Notes: a model not told the origin generated them from the sequence alone. A stretch of 64,000 nt of DNA from JAVVHH01 sp965199665 (GCA_965199665.1 OZ241208.1:1426001-1490000), one strand, 5' to 3'; counted from the stretch's first letter, positions 7,972 to 16,408 are shown. Program-made: numbers and translations.

Positions 7972-8841
7972 TTGACGGGCGAGACGATCGCCCCGCGCCC
8001 GACGCATATACCATCAGGACTGATTCTGGTCGCAACCCCGATCGGCAACCTGCTCGACCTGTCCCCCCGTGCCGTGGCCGCGCTGCGCGATGCGGAGACG
8101 GTCCTGTGCGAAGACACGCGGACCAGCGGCGTGCTGCTCTCCCATTACGGGATCGGCACGGCGACCGCGCCGCTGCACGAACACAATGAAAGCGCCCGTA
8201 TCCCGGCCCTGCTGGCGCGGCTGCAGGCGGGGGCGCTGATCGCGTTGATCTCCGATGCCGGTACGCCGCTCGTGTCCGATCCCGGATTCCGCCTGGTCCG
8301 GGCGGCGATCGAGGCGGGCATCGCCGTCTCCGCCGTGCCGGGGCCGAACGCGGCGGTGATGGCGCTGACGCTGTCGGGCTTGCCGCCGCTTCCCTTCCTC
8401 TTTCTCGGCTTTCCGCCGCCGCGCGAAGCGAGCCGGCGGGCCGCGTTCGCCGGGCTGCGGGCGGCGGAGCGGGCCGGGTTGGCGGCCACGCTGATCTGGC
8501 ACGAAGCGCCGCACCGCCTGGCGGACATGCTCGCCGATCTCCTCGCCAGCTTCGGCGACCGGGAGGCGGCGGTGGCGCGCGAGTTGACCAAGCGCTTCGA
8601 GGAGGTGCGCCGCGGCACCGTGGCCGAGTTGGCCGCGCATTACGCCACGGCCCCGGCGCGAGGCGAGATAACGGTCGTGCTCGGCCCGGCTCCGGCCGAG
8701 GCGGCGAACCCGGCGGAACTGGACGATCTGCTCCGCCGCGCGCTCGAGACCAACAGCGTCAAAGACGCGGCTTCCCTGGTCGCCACCGCGACCGGCCTGC
8801 CGCGCCGCGCCGTTTATGCGCGGGCGCTGGCGCTGAGCTGA
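7972..8841 (+). CDS. rsmI: 16S rRNA (cytidine1402-2'-O)-methyltransferase
   Basis: Methylates the ribose of C1402 in 16S rRNA with SAM. The tetrapyrrole-methylase fold is clear: LVATPIGNLLDLSPRA at the N-terminus, CEDTRTSGVLLSHYGI, HEHNE, ISDAGTPLVSDPG and VPGPNAA. No ATG fits. The best in-frame start is TTG at 7972, giving 289 aa with 16 residues before LILVATP, close to the E. coli enzyme. That start is only 12 bp from the start of the divergent lipoprotein gene, so each gene's leader lies inside the other's 5' end. The frame is open further upstream, but only as antisense of the repeat array. It ends four bases before the convergent hpf stop. Confidence 0.92.
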   Translation: MTGETIAPRPTHIPSGLILVATPIGNLLDLSPRAVAALRDAETVLCEDTRTSGVLLSHYGIGTATAPLHEHNESARIPALLARLQAGALIALISDAGTPLVSDPGFRLVRAAIEAGIAVSAVPGPNAAVMALTLSGLPPLPFLFLGFPPPREASRRAAFAGLRAAERAGLAATLIWHEAPHRLADMLADLLASFGDREAAVARELTKRFEEVRRGTVAELAAHYATAPARGEITVVLGPAPAEAANPAELDDLLRRALETNSVKDAASLVATATGLPRRAVYARALALS

Positions 8842-8845
8842 TGGC

Positions 8846-9436
8846 TCACTTGGCGGTGGTCGGATCGATCCAGCCGATGTTCCCATCGGGCCGGCGGTAG
8901 ATCACGTTCAGCTCGGCACTGGCGCTGTTGCGGAACATCAGCACCTGCTGATCCGCCAGGTCGAGCCGCATCACCGCCTCGCCCACGGACAAGGTGCTGA
9001 TCTCCGCATTGCTTTCGGCGATCACGGTGGCGAAGGTCTGCGTCGTGGTGGCGTCCTCCGCGGCCGACGGACCGGTTTCCTCTTCGGCGCGCAGCACGTA
9101 TTGCCGCGCCGCCTCCGGCCGCGCCCGATGCGCCAGATCGCGCGCGTGCTCGTTGACCCGGCGGCGATAGCGGCGCAGGCGCTTGGCGATGTGCTCGGCC
9201 GCGTCGTCGAACGCGCCATGCGCATCCGCCGCCTCGCCCTCGCCCCGCAACGTCAGGCCGCGCCCGGCATGCACGTTGATGTCGCAGGTGAAGAAGCTGC
9301 GGGCGCGCCCGAACGTGACATGCGCTTCCTGTGCGCCATCGAAATACTTGCCCGCGATGATGTCGAGCTGTTCAGACACCCGAACCCGCAATGCGTCGGA
9401 GAGGTCGACCTGCTTGCCAGACACCGTGATCTGCAT
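8846..9436 (-). CDS. hpf: long-form ribosome hibernation promoting factor
   Basis: Binds 30S subunits and drives formation of inactive 100S ribosome dimers in stationary phase. The 196-aa protein has an N-terminal S30AE domain (MQITVSGKQVDLSDALRVRV to about residue 95) and a C-terminal dimerisation domain (about 135-190, with VIAESNAEISTLSVGEAVMRLDL and NVIYRRPDGNIGWIDP). This is the long-form layout. It is the last gene of the leftward lpt-rpoN unit, 32 bp after rpoN, the usual position for hpf/raiA in proteobacteria. Confidence 0.93.
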   Translation of the reverse strand: MQITVSGKQVDLSDALRVRVSEQLDIIAGKYFDGAQEAHVTFGRARSFFTCDINVHAGRGLTLRGEGEAADAHGAFDDAAEHIAKRLRRYRRRVNEHARDLAHRARPEAARQYVLRAEEETGPSAAEDATTTQTFATVIAESNAEISTLSVGEAVMRLDLADQQVLMFRNSASAELNVIYRRPDGNIGWIDPTTAK

Positions 9437-9468
9437 CGAAGCTATCCCTCCATTGTCTCTTTATTGCG

Positions 9469-10965
9469 CTACCCGACACGATCCAGCGCGGCCAGCCCGA
9501 CGGTGCTCTTTTCCCGCTTGCGTTGAACTGAGCTGGGTATGCGGAGCGCGTCGCGGTATTTGGCCACGGTCCGCCGGGCGATGTCCACGCCTTCCCGACG
9601 CAAAGCTGAAACAATTGCGTCGTCCGACAGCACGTCCTCCGGGTTCTCGGCGCCGACAAGCGCCCGGATGCGATGCCGCACGGCCTCCGCACTATGGCTC
9701 TCGCCGCCGCTGACCGCGCTCAGCGCCGTGGTGAAAAAATATTTCAGTTCGAACGTGCCGCGCGGCGTGGCGATGTACTTGTTGGCGGTTACGCGGCTGA
9801 CGGTGCTTTCGTGCATCTCCACCGCCCCCGCCACGTCGCGAAGGATCAACGGCCGCAGGTGGCCGACGCCGGCGTGGAAGAAGCCGTCCTGCTGGCGAAC
9901 GATCTCGGCGGCAACCTTGAGGATGGTGTTGGAGCGCTGCTGCAGCGATTTGACCAACCAGTTCGCGCTGGAAAGGTTCTCGCCCAGGAAGGTCTTCTCC
10001 TCCCGGCCCGCCCGCGCGCTGACCCGGGCGTGGTAGAGCTCGTTGACCAGCACGCGCGGCATGGTCTCCGGGTTGAGCTCGATCAGCCATTCCCCGTCGG
10101 GCAGCGCCCGCATCAGGACATCCGGCACGACTTGCTGCAGCGGTCCGTCATCCCACCCGGCGCCGGGCTTGGGATCCAGCGCCTTGATCTCGGCGATCAT
10201 CTCCGAAAGGTCTTCGCCGTCCACCTCGCAAACCGTCATCAGCGCGCGCAGGTCGCGACGGGCCAACAGGTCGAGGTTGTCGAGCAGCGCTTCCATCGCC
10301 GGGTCGAGCCGGTTGCGGTCGGCGAGCTGAGCGGCGAGGCAGTCGCGCAGGCACGTGGCGAACAAACCGGGCGGGTCGAACCGCATCATGGTGCGGCGGA
10401 CCCGGTCGATCACGGCCTCGTCGATGCCCATGGCCTCCGCCAGCTCGGCATTCGTCGCGGCGACCCGGCCGGCGCCGTCGAGCTGAGCGATCAGCTGGGC
10501 GCCGATCAACCGCTCCTTGGGATCGGCGATGCCGAGCCGGAGTTGCTCGCCGAGATGGGTGCGCAGATTGCGGGGTGAGGCGGCGAAATCGTCGATTCCG
10601 CGGTCGTCGCCGCCCCCTTCGCGGCCGCCGGGCCCGATCGGGCGGGAGAACCCATCGGACGCGCCGCCCTCGTCGAACGAGTTGCTGTGGTCCGCCTCCA
10701 CCGCGTCCGGCAGCTTCTCCATCCGGACCAGGTCGGCGGAGTCGAGGTTGCCGAGCGTCTCCGTCCGCTGGTCCGGCGCCGGCGCCTCCGGCGTCGCGTC
10801 CGACCGTTCGTCCCATTCCAGCAGGGGGTTGCGCTCAAGCTCACCTTCGACAAAGGCGGCGACTTCCAGATTGCTGAATTGCAGCAGCTTGATGGCCTGA
10901 CGCAGCTGCGGCGTCATCACCAGCGACTGGGTTTGCCTGAACTCGAGACGGGGACCTGCGGACAT
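9469..10965 (-). CDS. rpoN: RNA polymerase sigma-54 factor
   Basis: Alternative sigma factor that recognises -24/-12 promoters and needs AAA+ activators. The 498-aa protein has the Gln- and Leu-rich region I (RQTQSLVMTPQLRQAIKLLQ), the acidic region II, the core-binding domain, the HTH (MHESTVSRVTANKYI) and near the C-terminus the RpoN box ARRTVAKYRD. It follows lptB with an 11-bp gap and precedes hpf, the classic lptB-rpoN-hpf order. Confidence 0.97.
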   Translation of the reverse strand: MSAGPRLEFRQTQSLVMTPQLRQAIKLLQFSNLEVAAFVEGELERNPLLEWDERSDATPEAPAPDQRTETLGNLDSADLVRMEKLPDAVEADHSNSFDEGGASDGFSRPIGPGGREGGGDDRGIDDFAASPRNLRTHLGEQLRLGIADPKERLIGAQLIAQLDGAGRVAATNAELAEAMGIDEAVIDRVRRTMMRFDPPGLFATCLRDCLAAQLADRNRLDPAMEALLDNLDLLARRDLRALMTVCEVDGEDLSEMIAEIKALDPKPGAGWDDGPLQQVVPDVLMRALPDGEWLIELNPETMPRVLVNELYHARVSARAGREEKTFLGENLSSANWLVKSLQQRSNTILKVAAEIVRQQDGFFHAGVGHLRPLILRDVAGAVEMHESTVSRVTANKYIATPRGTFELKYFFTTALSAVSGGESHSAEAVRHRIRALVGAENPEDVLSDDAIVSALRREGVDIARRTVAKYRDALRIPSSVQRKREKSTVGLAALDRVG

Positions 10966-10976
10966 GGCTGCGATTT

Positions 10977-11729
10977 TTACAGGCTAAACCTTTCTCCAAG
11001 GTATACTCGCCGCACATCCTCATGCGCGACCACTTCCTTCGGCGCGCCCTCCATCAACACCTGCCCGTCATGCATGATGTAGGCGCGGTCGACGATCTCC
11101 AGCGTCTCGCGGACATTGTGGTCCGTGATCAGCACGCCGATGCGGCGATCCTTGAGATGGGCGATCAGGTCGCGAATCTCGCCGACGGCAATGGGGTCGA
11201 TGCCGGCCAGCGGCTCGTCGAGCAGGATGTAGTGCGGCTGCGTGGCCAGCGCGCGGGCGATCTCCAAACGCCGCCGCTCGCCGCCCGAAAGCGCCAGGGC
11301 GGAGGTGCGGCGCAGGTGGGAGATGCCGAACTCGGCCAACAGCGCGTCCAGCATCTGACGCCGCCGGTCGCCATCGGGCTCGACCACTTCCAGCGCCGCC
11401 ATGATGTTGCTCTGCACATCCAGCCCGCGGAAGATGCTGGCTTCCTGCGGCAGGTAGCCGATGCCGAGCCGGGCCCGCCGATACATCGGCAAGGCGGTGA
11501 TGTCGTGGCCCTCAAGGCTAATGGTGCCGTGATCTGGCCGGACCAGACCCACGATCATGTAGAAGGTGGTAGTCTTGCCGGCGCCGTTGGGGCCGAGCAA
11601 CCCCACCGCCTCGCCGCGCCGGACGTTGATGGAGACGTTCTGCACCACCGGGCGCTTCTTGTAGGACTTGCCGACGGCCTGCGCGGTGAGCCCTTTCTCG
11701 GCGGCGTCGATCCGCCGGGAGAAATTCAT
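10977..11729 (-). CDS. lptB: LPS export ABC transporter ATPase LptB
   Basis: Cytoplasmic ATPase of the LptB2FGC complex, which extracts LPS from the inner membrane. The 250-aa protein starts at the ATG overlapping the lptA stop (ATGA). Walker A GPNGAGKTTT lies at about residues 46-55, the signature is LSGGERRRLEIARAL, Walker B is ILLDEPLAGID and the switch His is in ITDHNVRETL. The longer open frame upstream is only a shadow of lptA. lptF and lptG are not in this window. Confidence 0.96.
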   Translation of the reverse strand: MNFSRRIDAAEKGLTAQAVGKSYKKRPVVQNVSINVRRGEAVGLLGPNGAGKTTTFYMIVGLVRPDHGTISLEGHDITALPMYRRARLGIGYLPQEASIFRGLDVQSNIMAALEVVEPDGDRRRQMLDALLAEFGISHLRRTSALALSGGERRRLEIARALATQPHYILLDEPLAGIDPIAVGEIRDLIAHLKDRRIGVLITDHNVRETLEIVDRAYIMHDGQVLMEGAPKEVVAHEDVRRVYLGERFSL

Positions 11730-12721
11730 CGCTTGCCCGCCTTGGCCGCCGGCGCCGGTTTGGCGTCGGGCGCTCCGGCCGCGCCGCCGGCCTCGTTGGG
11801 CACGATCAACCCCTGCACCCGGGTGCCGGGGTCGCGCACCAGGGTGGAGATGCCGGTCTTCATGTTCACCAGCGCTTCGTCGCCGTTCAACTGGTTCATA
11901 CCGCGCGTGATGTGCACGTGCCCGACCACGCGGGCGATGTCGCCCTCGGAGACATAGACGCCGCGGTCGCCGGTGACCGTCTCCGTCGCGGTGCGGACCT
12001 CCACGTGCCCGAACGCTTCCGCCCGCTGCAGCTTGCCGGCCATCGCGGCCTCGTTGCCACTCTTGGCCGCGGCCGGCTTGGCGGCGGGGCCGCTGGGTGC
12101 GGTGTAGCCGACCAGCACGTCGGCGGAGAGGCGCTTGCCGTCCGCCGTGGTCACGGTCGCCAATCCGCGCCCGACCGCCATGTGCTTCTGCGACCACCAT
12201 TCCAGCGTGTCGCGCGCCGTCATCACCTGGCTGGGCGTGGTCAGGCTGAGGTCCTTGCCGGTCATGACCAGCACGGCCTGGTCGATGTCGTAGACGGCGC
12301 GGTCGCCGACCGCGATGTCCGACTTGTTGAAGATCTTGACGTGGCCTTCCGCCTCGAGCCGGTAAATCTCGTTGGCACCGGTGTCGCCGCCGCCACCCAT
12401 GACGGATCCGGCAGAGACGGATCCGGCAGAGACGGGGGCGGTCGAGACGGGGGCGGTCGAGACGGGGGTCGTTCCCGCGCCGGCCTTGCGGCGGTAATGC
12501 GCGATGAGCTGATCGGCCATCACGCTGACGTCGCCGCGCACCGCCCGGGCATCGCCGCGGGCGACCACCACCTGATCGCCCTGCCGCCACTCGATGCCGT
12601 CGCGCGAGGTGACCTCGATCGGGCCGCCCTTGGACAGGTCGAGCCCGCCCGCCGCGTCCTGCGCCCGCGCGCCGGCGGCGACGCCGACAAGCAGAACGGC
12701 CGCGCCAAGGAGGCGGATCAA
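11726..12721 (-). CDS. lptA: LPS transport periplasmic protein LptA/OstA-like
   Basis: Periplasmic bridge protein that carries LPS from LptC to LptD. The 331-aa protein has a signal peptide (MIRLLGAAVLLVGVAAGARAQ) and two OstA-type beta stretches (GDVSVMADQLIAHYRR and, later, GQ/GHV repeats). The start codon is TTG at 12721, whose TG overlaps the lptC stop (TTGA). At about residues 84-106 a 15-bp tandem repeat (12401-12471) adds a Ser/Ala/Pro/Val-rich insert (VSTAP, VSAGS units) that breaks the beta fold. An Ala/Lys-rich tail ends the protein. It is longer than enterobacterial LptA (about 185 aa) but in range for alphaproteobacterial OstA-family members. Confidence 0.88.
   Translation of the reverse strand: MIRLLGAAVLLVGVAAGARAQDAAGGLDLSKGGPIEVTSRDGIEWRQGDQVVVARGDARAVRGDVSVMADQLIAHYRRKAGAGTTPVSTAPVSTAPVSAGSVSAGSVMGGGGDTGANEIYRLEAEGHVKIFNKSDIAVGDRAVYDIDQAVLVMTGKDLSLTTPSQVMTARDTLEWWSQKHMAVGRGLATVTTADGKRLSADVLVGYTAPSGPAAKPAAAKSGNEAAMAGKLQRAEAFGHVEVRTATETVTGDRGVYVSEGDIARVVGHVHITRGMNQLNGDEALVNMKTGISTLVRDPGTRVQGLIVPNEAGGAAGAPDAKPAPAAKAGKR
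12401..12471 (-). repeat. 15-bp in-frame tandem repeat inside lptA
   Basis: Two identical units at 12401-12415 and 12416-12430, then two identical units of a related sequence at 12431-12445 and 12446-12460, then a partial copy to about 12471. All begin GACGG on the plus strand. On the coding strand they read as five-residue units of the VSTAP and VSAGS type. The two-by-two pattern suggests two separate duplication events. Confidence 0.92.
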
Positions 12722-13386
12722 TGGCTCGCTCCGTTCATGACCAGGCGCGAAGGACCCTGGAACTGGATGGCGCCGGCCTTGTCGGTGAGCATGAAACCCT
12801 GCGAATCCAAAACGCCGAACGGTCCCTCGGCATGGGTCTGGTCGTTGCTGCTCGCGGCGCCGCTACGGACGTCCACGGCCGCCGTTTCCGTGCGCATCAC
12901 GGTGCCGTCGTCGCGGTACAGCACGACGTCGCCGCTCAGGTCGAGCTGTTCGCTGCGCTGGATGAACACACCCTGTTTGGATTGGACCTGCAACCAATTT
13001 CCGCTTTCCAGCATCAGATCGGCCTTGGGCTCGCCCAGGTCGACGCGGCTCGGGCTCGCCTGCGTGGCCCAGGCGGCCGTGACGGTGTAGGGCCGATTGC
13101 GCTCGTCCACGCCGCGGTAATGCGGCTCCAGCATGCGCCCACCCTGCGCCTCGACGGCGAAGATGCGGCGGAACGAGGTACGGCCGGTCTCGCCCAACCG
13201 GGCGAATTCCGGCCACAGCACGATGGCGCTGAGCAAGGCCAGCGCGGCCAGCGGCAGGCCGAACTTGGCGGTGCGCACCATGAGGCGCCGCTGCCGGATG
13301 CGCCGCCGGTTCACCTCGCGCCGCGCGCGCCGGCCCTCCAGCAGTAATCGTTCGCGCGTATCGGCCCGGAGCTCGGACATGCTCAT
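12718..13386 (-). CDS. lptC: LPS export inner-membrane protein LptC
   Basis: Bitopic inner-membrane protein that links LptBFG to LptA. The 222-aa protein has a basic cytoplasmic N-terminus rich in Arg (residues 12-37), one transmembrane helix (about 43-61) and a periplasmic OstA-like domain with LSGDVVLYRDDGTVMRTE. It is encoded directly before lptA; the stop overlaps the lptA TTG start and its own ATG overlaps the kdsD stop (ATGA). A second in-frame ATG lies two codons downstream. Confidence 0.9.
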   Translation of the reverse strand: MSMSELRADTRERLLLEGRRARREVNRRRIRQRRLMVRTAKFGLPLAALALLSAIVLWPEFARLGETGRTSFRRIFAVEAQGGRMLEPHYRGVDERNRPYTVTAAWATQASPSRVDLGEPKADLMLESGNWLQVQSKQGVFIQRSEQLDLSGDVVLYRDDGTVMRTETAAVDVRSGAASSNDQTHAEGPFGVLDSQGFMLTDKAGAIQFQGPSRLVMNGASH

Positions 13387-14381
13387 GCCACGCCGGCCCG
13401 CAGCAGGTCGTGGATGTGCAGGATGCCGGCCGGCCGGCCGTCGCGGTGCAGCACGAACAGGCTGGTGACCGGGCGCGTGCCGTCGTTCATCGCGCGCAGG
13501 GCATCCGCGGCGAGGGCATCGGGGGCGATCGTCCGGGGCGCTGCATTCATCACGTCGCCCACTCTACGTCCGAGAAGGTCCGGTCCCATGGCGCGGCGCA
13601 AATCGCCATCGGTGAGCACGCCGCGAAGAAGGCCGGTATCGTCCACGGCACCAAGGCAGCCGAAGCCCTTGCCGGTCATCAGCAGCAGCGCGCGGTCCAT
13701 CGGGAGGTCGACCGGCGCCAGCGGCACGGCCTCGCCGGTATGCATGAGGTCGCCGACCAGGCGGAGCTGGGCGCCCAGCGAACCACGCGGATGCAGGACG
13801 GAGAATTCGGTGGAGGTGAAGCCGCGCCGGGTCAGCAGCGCGACGGCGAGCGCGTCGCCCAGCGCGAGCTGCATGGTGGTGCTTGTGGTCGGGGCCAGGC
13901 CCAGGGGGCAGGCTTCCGGCGCCGGTGGCAGCAGCAGCACGTGGTCCGCGGCGCGGGCCAGCGCCGAGCCCGCTCGCGCGGTGATGGCGACCAGCAACAG
14001 GCCGAATCGGCGCGCATGGGCGACGAGATCGGCGAGTTCGGCGGTCTCGCCGCTATTGGACAGGGCGAGCACGGCGTCGCCCGGCAGGATCATGCCGAGA
14101 TCGCCATGAGAGGCTTCCGCCGGGTGCACGAACATCGCCGGAGTGCCGGTGGAGGCCAGGGTGGCGGCGATCTTGCGGCCGATATGCCCCGACTTGCCCA
14201 TGCCGCTCACCACGACCCGGCCGGTGCAGGCGGCCAACCGGTCCACGGCTGCGGAGAAGCGATCGTCCAATGCGGCTGAAAGGGCGCGCAGCCCAGCCGT
14301 CTCCGCGGCCAGCACGGCCTGGGCGACGCCAATATCGGACGTCCGGTCGAGGGCGAACGCGGCAGTCATCCTTTCATACAT
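13383..14381 (-). CDS. kdsD: D-arabinose 5-phosphate isomerase (KdsD/KpsF)
   Basis: Converts ribulose 5-phosphate to arabinose 5-phosphate, the first step to Kdo for LPS. The 332-aa protein has an N-terminal SIS domain (VVSGMGKSGHIGRKIAATLASTG, SNSGETAEL) followed by two CBS domains (about residues 210-330). Length and order are typical. It lies between rnd and lptC in the LPS unit, so sugar supply and LPS transport are encoded together. Confidence 0.95.
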   Translation of the reverse strand: MYERMTAAFALDRTSDIGVAQAVLAAETAGLRALSAALDDRFSAAVDRLAACTGRVVVSGMGKSGHIGRKIAATLASTGTPAMFVHPAEASHGDLGMILPGDAVLALSNSGETAELADLVAHARRFGLLLVAITARAGSALARAADHVLLLPPAPEACPLGLAPTTSTTMQLALGDALAVALLTRRGFTSTEFSVLHPRGSLGAQLRLVGDLMHTGEAVPLAPVDLPMDRALLLMTGKGFGCLGAVDDTGLLRGVLTDGDLRRAMGPDLLGRRVGDVMNAAPRTIAPDALAADALRAMNDGTRPVTSLFVLHRDGRPAGILHIHDLLRAGVA

Positions 14382-14439
14382 GAGCGCGCGTCAAAGCCTG
14401 GTCAATGAGACGCTGTTTCGCCGCCGGTACCGCGCCCGT

Positions 14440-15093
14440 TCAGTGCGCGAAGATGTCGGGCGACTCGTAGCCGAGCAGATCGAGTCGGCACCGCGCGGGC
14501 AGGAAATCGAAGCACGCCTGCGCCAGCCCGGCACGCCCCTCGCGCTCCAGCAATGCGTCCAGCTTGGCCCACAATGCATGCAGATGCAGCACGTCGGAGG
14601 CGGCATAGGCCAGTTGCTCGGACGAGAGCTCCGGCGCTCCCCAGTCGGACGTCTGCTGCTGCTTGGAGATCTCCACGCCGAGCAGCTCGCGGCACAGATC
14701 CCGCAGCCCGTGCCGGTCGGTGAAGGTCCGGACCAGCTTGGCCGCGATCTTGGTGCAGCGGACCGGCGCCACCGTGATGCCGAATGCGCGCTGCAGCACG
14801 GCCACGTCGAACCGGGCGAAATGCATCAGCTTGACCACGCCGGGGTCGGCCAGCAGGCGGGCGAGGTTCGGTGCGTCGTAGCCGCGGCCGCCGAGCGAGG
14901 GGGGTCTGATCTGCACCAGGTGCGCGGTGCCGTCGCCGGCCGAGAGCTGCACCAGGCAGAGCCGGTCGCGATGCGGGTTGAGGCCCATCGTCTCCGTATC
15001 GACGGCGATGGTCGGTCCGAGATCGAGGCCGAGCGGCAGGTCGTCGCGATGGAGATGAATGGTCGCGCCCTGCTGAAACTGAGTGGTCGTCAC
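14440..15093 (-). CDS. rnd: RNase D-like 3'-5' exonuclease (DEDDy)
   Basis: A 217-aa single-domain exonuclease. Exo I is AVDTETMGL (Asp32, Glu34), exo II is in MHFARFDVAVL and exo III is YAASDVLHLHAL with the Tyr and Asp of the DEDDy class. It lacks HRDC domains, as do short alphaproteobacterial homologues. RNase D trims tRNA 3' ends. Notably, the gene begins 14 nt after the CCA of a tRNA-Leu gene on the same strand. The start is GTG at 15093 with no recognisable ribosome binding site. It is followed by kdsD after 58 bp. Confidence 0.9.
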   Translation of the reverse strand: MTTTQFQQGATIHLHRDDLPLGLDLGPTIAVDTETMGLNPHRDRLCLVQLSAGDGTAHLVQIRPPSLGGRGYDAPNLARLLADPGVVKLMHFARFDVAVLQRAFGITVAPVRCTKIAAKLVRTFTDRHGLRDLCRELLGVEISKQQQTSDWGAPELSSEQLAYAASDVLHLHALWAKLDALLEREGRAGLAQACFDFLPARCRLDLLGYESPDIFAH

Positions 15094-15107
15094 GCTCGAA
15101 GAACCGT

Positions 15108-15194
15108 TGGTGCCCAGGAAAAGACTCGAACTTTCACGACCTTGCGGCCACAGGTACCTGAAACCTGCGCGTCTACCAATTCCGCCACCTGGGC
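15108..15194 (-). tRNA. tRNA-Leu (anticodon CAG)
   Basis: An 87-nt class II tRNA on the minus strand. The acceptor stem GCCCAGG pairs with CCTGGGC and is followed by discriminator A and an encoded CCA. The D arm contains AATTGGTAGACGC. The anticodon stem CAGGT/ACCTG closes the loop TTCAGGT, giving anticodon CAG, which reads CUG, a major Leu codon in GC-rich genomes. The long variable arm is GGCCGCAAGGTC-like and the T arm has GTTCGAGTC. Rnd begins 14 nt after its 3' end. Confidence 0.96.
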
Positions 15195-15341
15195 ACCGTG
15201 CGGTGGAGGGGGGAACTAGCCGCGCGGGCAGGTCGCGTCAAGCCGGTTTGCAGCCCCGTTCGCGCCGATCATCGCGGCGCCGGGCCTTGAGGGGGAGCGG
15301 GGCACGCCATAGTAGAGGCCACGGTTTTAAGGACGGCGGCA

Positions 15342-16289
15342 ATGACGCGCAGCGTGGCGACGGTTTTCGGAGGGAGCGGTTTCATCGGCCGCTACGTGGT
15401 CCAGCGCTTGGCCGCGCGGGGCCACACGGTCCGCGTGGTCGGCCGCAACACGGAGCGGGTCAAGAACCTGATGACGACCGGCGTGGTCGGCCAGGTGATC
15501 GCCCTATATGGCTCCTTCTCGAATCCGGCGACCGTGATGCGCGCCACCGAAGGGGCCGATTTCGTCGTCAATCTCGTCGGCCTGTTGGCCGAGCGGAAGG
15601 CCGGCGACTTCCAGCGCATCCAGGCCGAGGGGCCCGGGCTGATCGCGCGCGGCGCGGCGGAGGCGGGGGCGCGGCGTTTCGTGCAGGTTTCGGCCATCGG
15701 CGCCGATGCCGGCAGCCCGAGCCTGTATGGCCGCACCAAGGCGGCCGGCGAAGCCAATGCCCGCGCCGCCTTCGCCGCGACCACCGTGCTGCGTCCGTCC
15801 CTGGTGTTCGGCGAAGAAGACAAGTTCTTCAATCGTTTCGGCGCCATGGCGATGTATTCGCCCATCATGCCGGTGATCTCCGGCGATAGCCGGTTCCAGC
15901 CCGTCTATGTCGGCGACGTGGCCGATGCGGTGCTGGCCGGGCTGGAGCGCGACGAGGTGACCGGCCGGACCTTCGAGCTCGGCGGCCCCCGTGTTTACAG
16001 CTTCCGCGAGATCCTCGCCTTCATCCTCGCCGAGACCCGGCGACACCGCCCGATGATCGACATCCCGCCCGGCTTGGCGCGGCTGCAGGCCAAGATCGGC
16101 GAGATGCTGCCCGGCAAGCCGTTCACCTCCGACCAGCTGGCCATGCTGCAGCAGGACAACGTGGTCGGCGTCGGCGCGGCCGGGCTGCGCGAGCTCGGGA
16201 TCGTGCCAACTCCCGTCGAGCTGATCGTACCGGCATATCTCGACCGGTATCGTCAGGGCGGCGGCAAACGTGAGGAAGTACCGAGTTAG
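15342..16289 (+). CDS. NDUFA9-like NAD(P)-binding protein, complex I associated
   Basis: A 315-aa atypical short-chain dehydrogenase/reductase. The N-terminal Rossmann motif GGSGFIG is at residues 10-16, the active-site-like Tyr-Lys is replaced by LYGRTKAAGE, and TVLRPSLVFG follows. This pattern matches the alphaproteobacterial homologues of mitochondrial complex I subunit NDUFA9, which bind NADPH and help complex I assembly or stability. It stands alone between the tRNA-Leu and gltD. There are no nuo genes in this window. Confidence 0.85.
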   Translation: MTRSVATVFGGSGFIGRYVVQRLAARGHTVRVVGRNTERVKNLMTTGVVGQVIALYGSFSNPATVMRATEGADFVVNLVGLLAERKAGDFQRIQAEGPGLIARGAAEAGARRFVQVSAIGADAGSPSLYGRTKAAGEANARAAFAATTVLRPSLVFGEEDKFFNRFGAMAMYSPIMPVISGDSRFQPVYVGDVADAVLAGLERDEVTGRTFELGGPRVYSFREILAFILAETRRHRPMIDIPPGLARLQAKIGEMLPGKPFTSDQLAMLQQDNVVGVGAAGLRELGIVPTPVELIVPAYLDRYRQGGGKREEVPS

Positions 16290-16361
16290 GCCCGTTCCGG
16301 ACCTTGTTTCTGGCGAGCTGACGGCGTGACGACGGTGGACCCGGGAGGGTGCAGGTGATTT

Positions 16362-16380
16362 AAGGTCCGTTTCGGACCTT
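16362..16380. other. 8-bp stem hairpin between NDUFA9-like gene and gltD
   Basis: AAGGTCCG-TTT-CGGACCTT is a perfect inverted repeat. A third copy of the octamer CGGACCTT lies upstream at 16298-16305. No T-run follows on the plus strand. It could act as a terminator for the upstream gene or as a protein-binding site for gltD; the sequence does not decide. Confidence 0.5.
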
Positions 16381-16408
16381 CCGCGCATTTTTCGCCTTTG
16401 CGTCTGAC

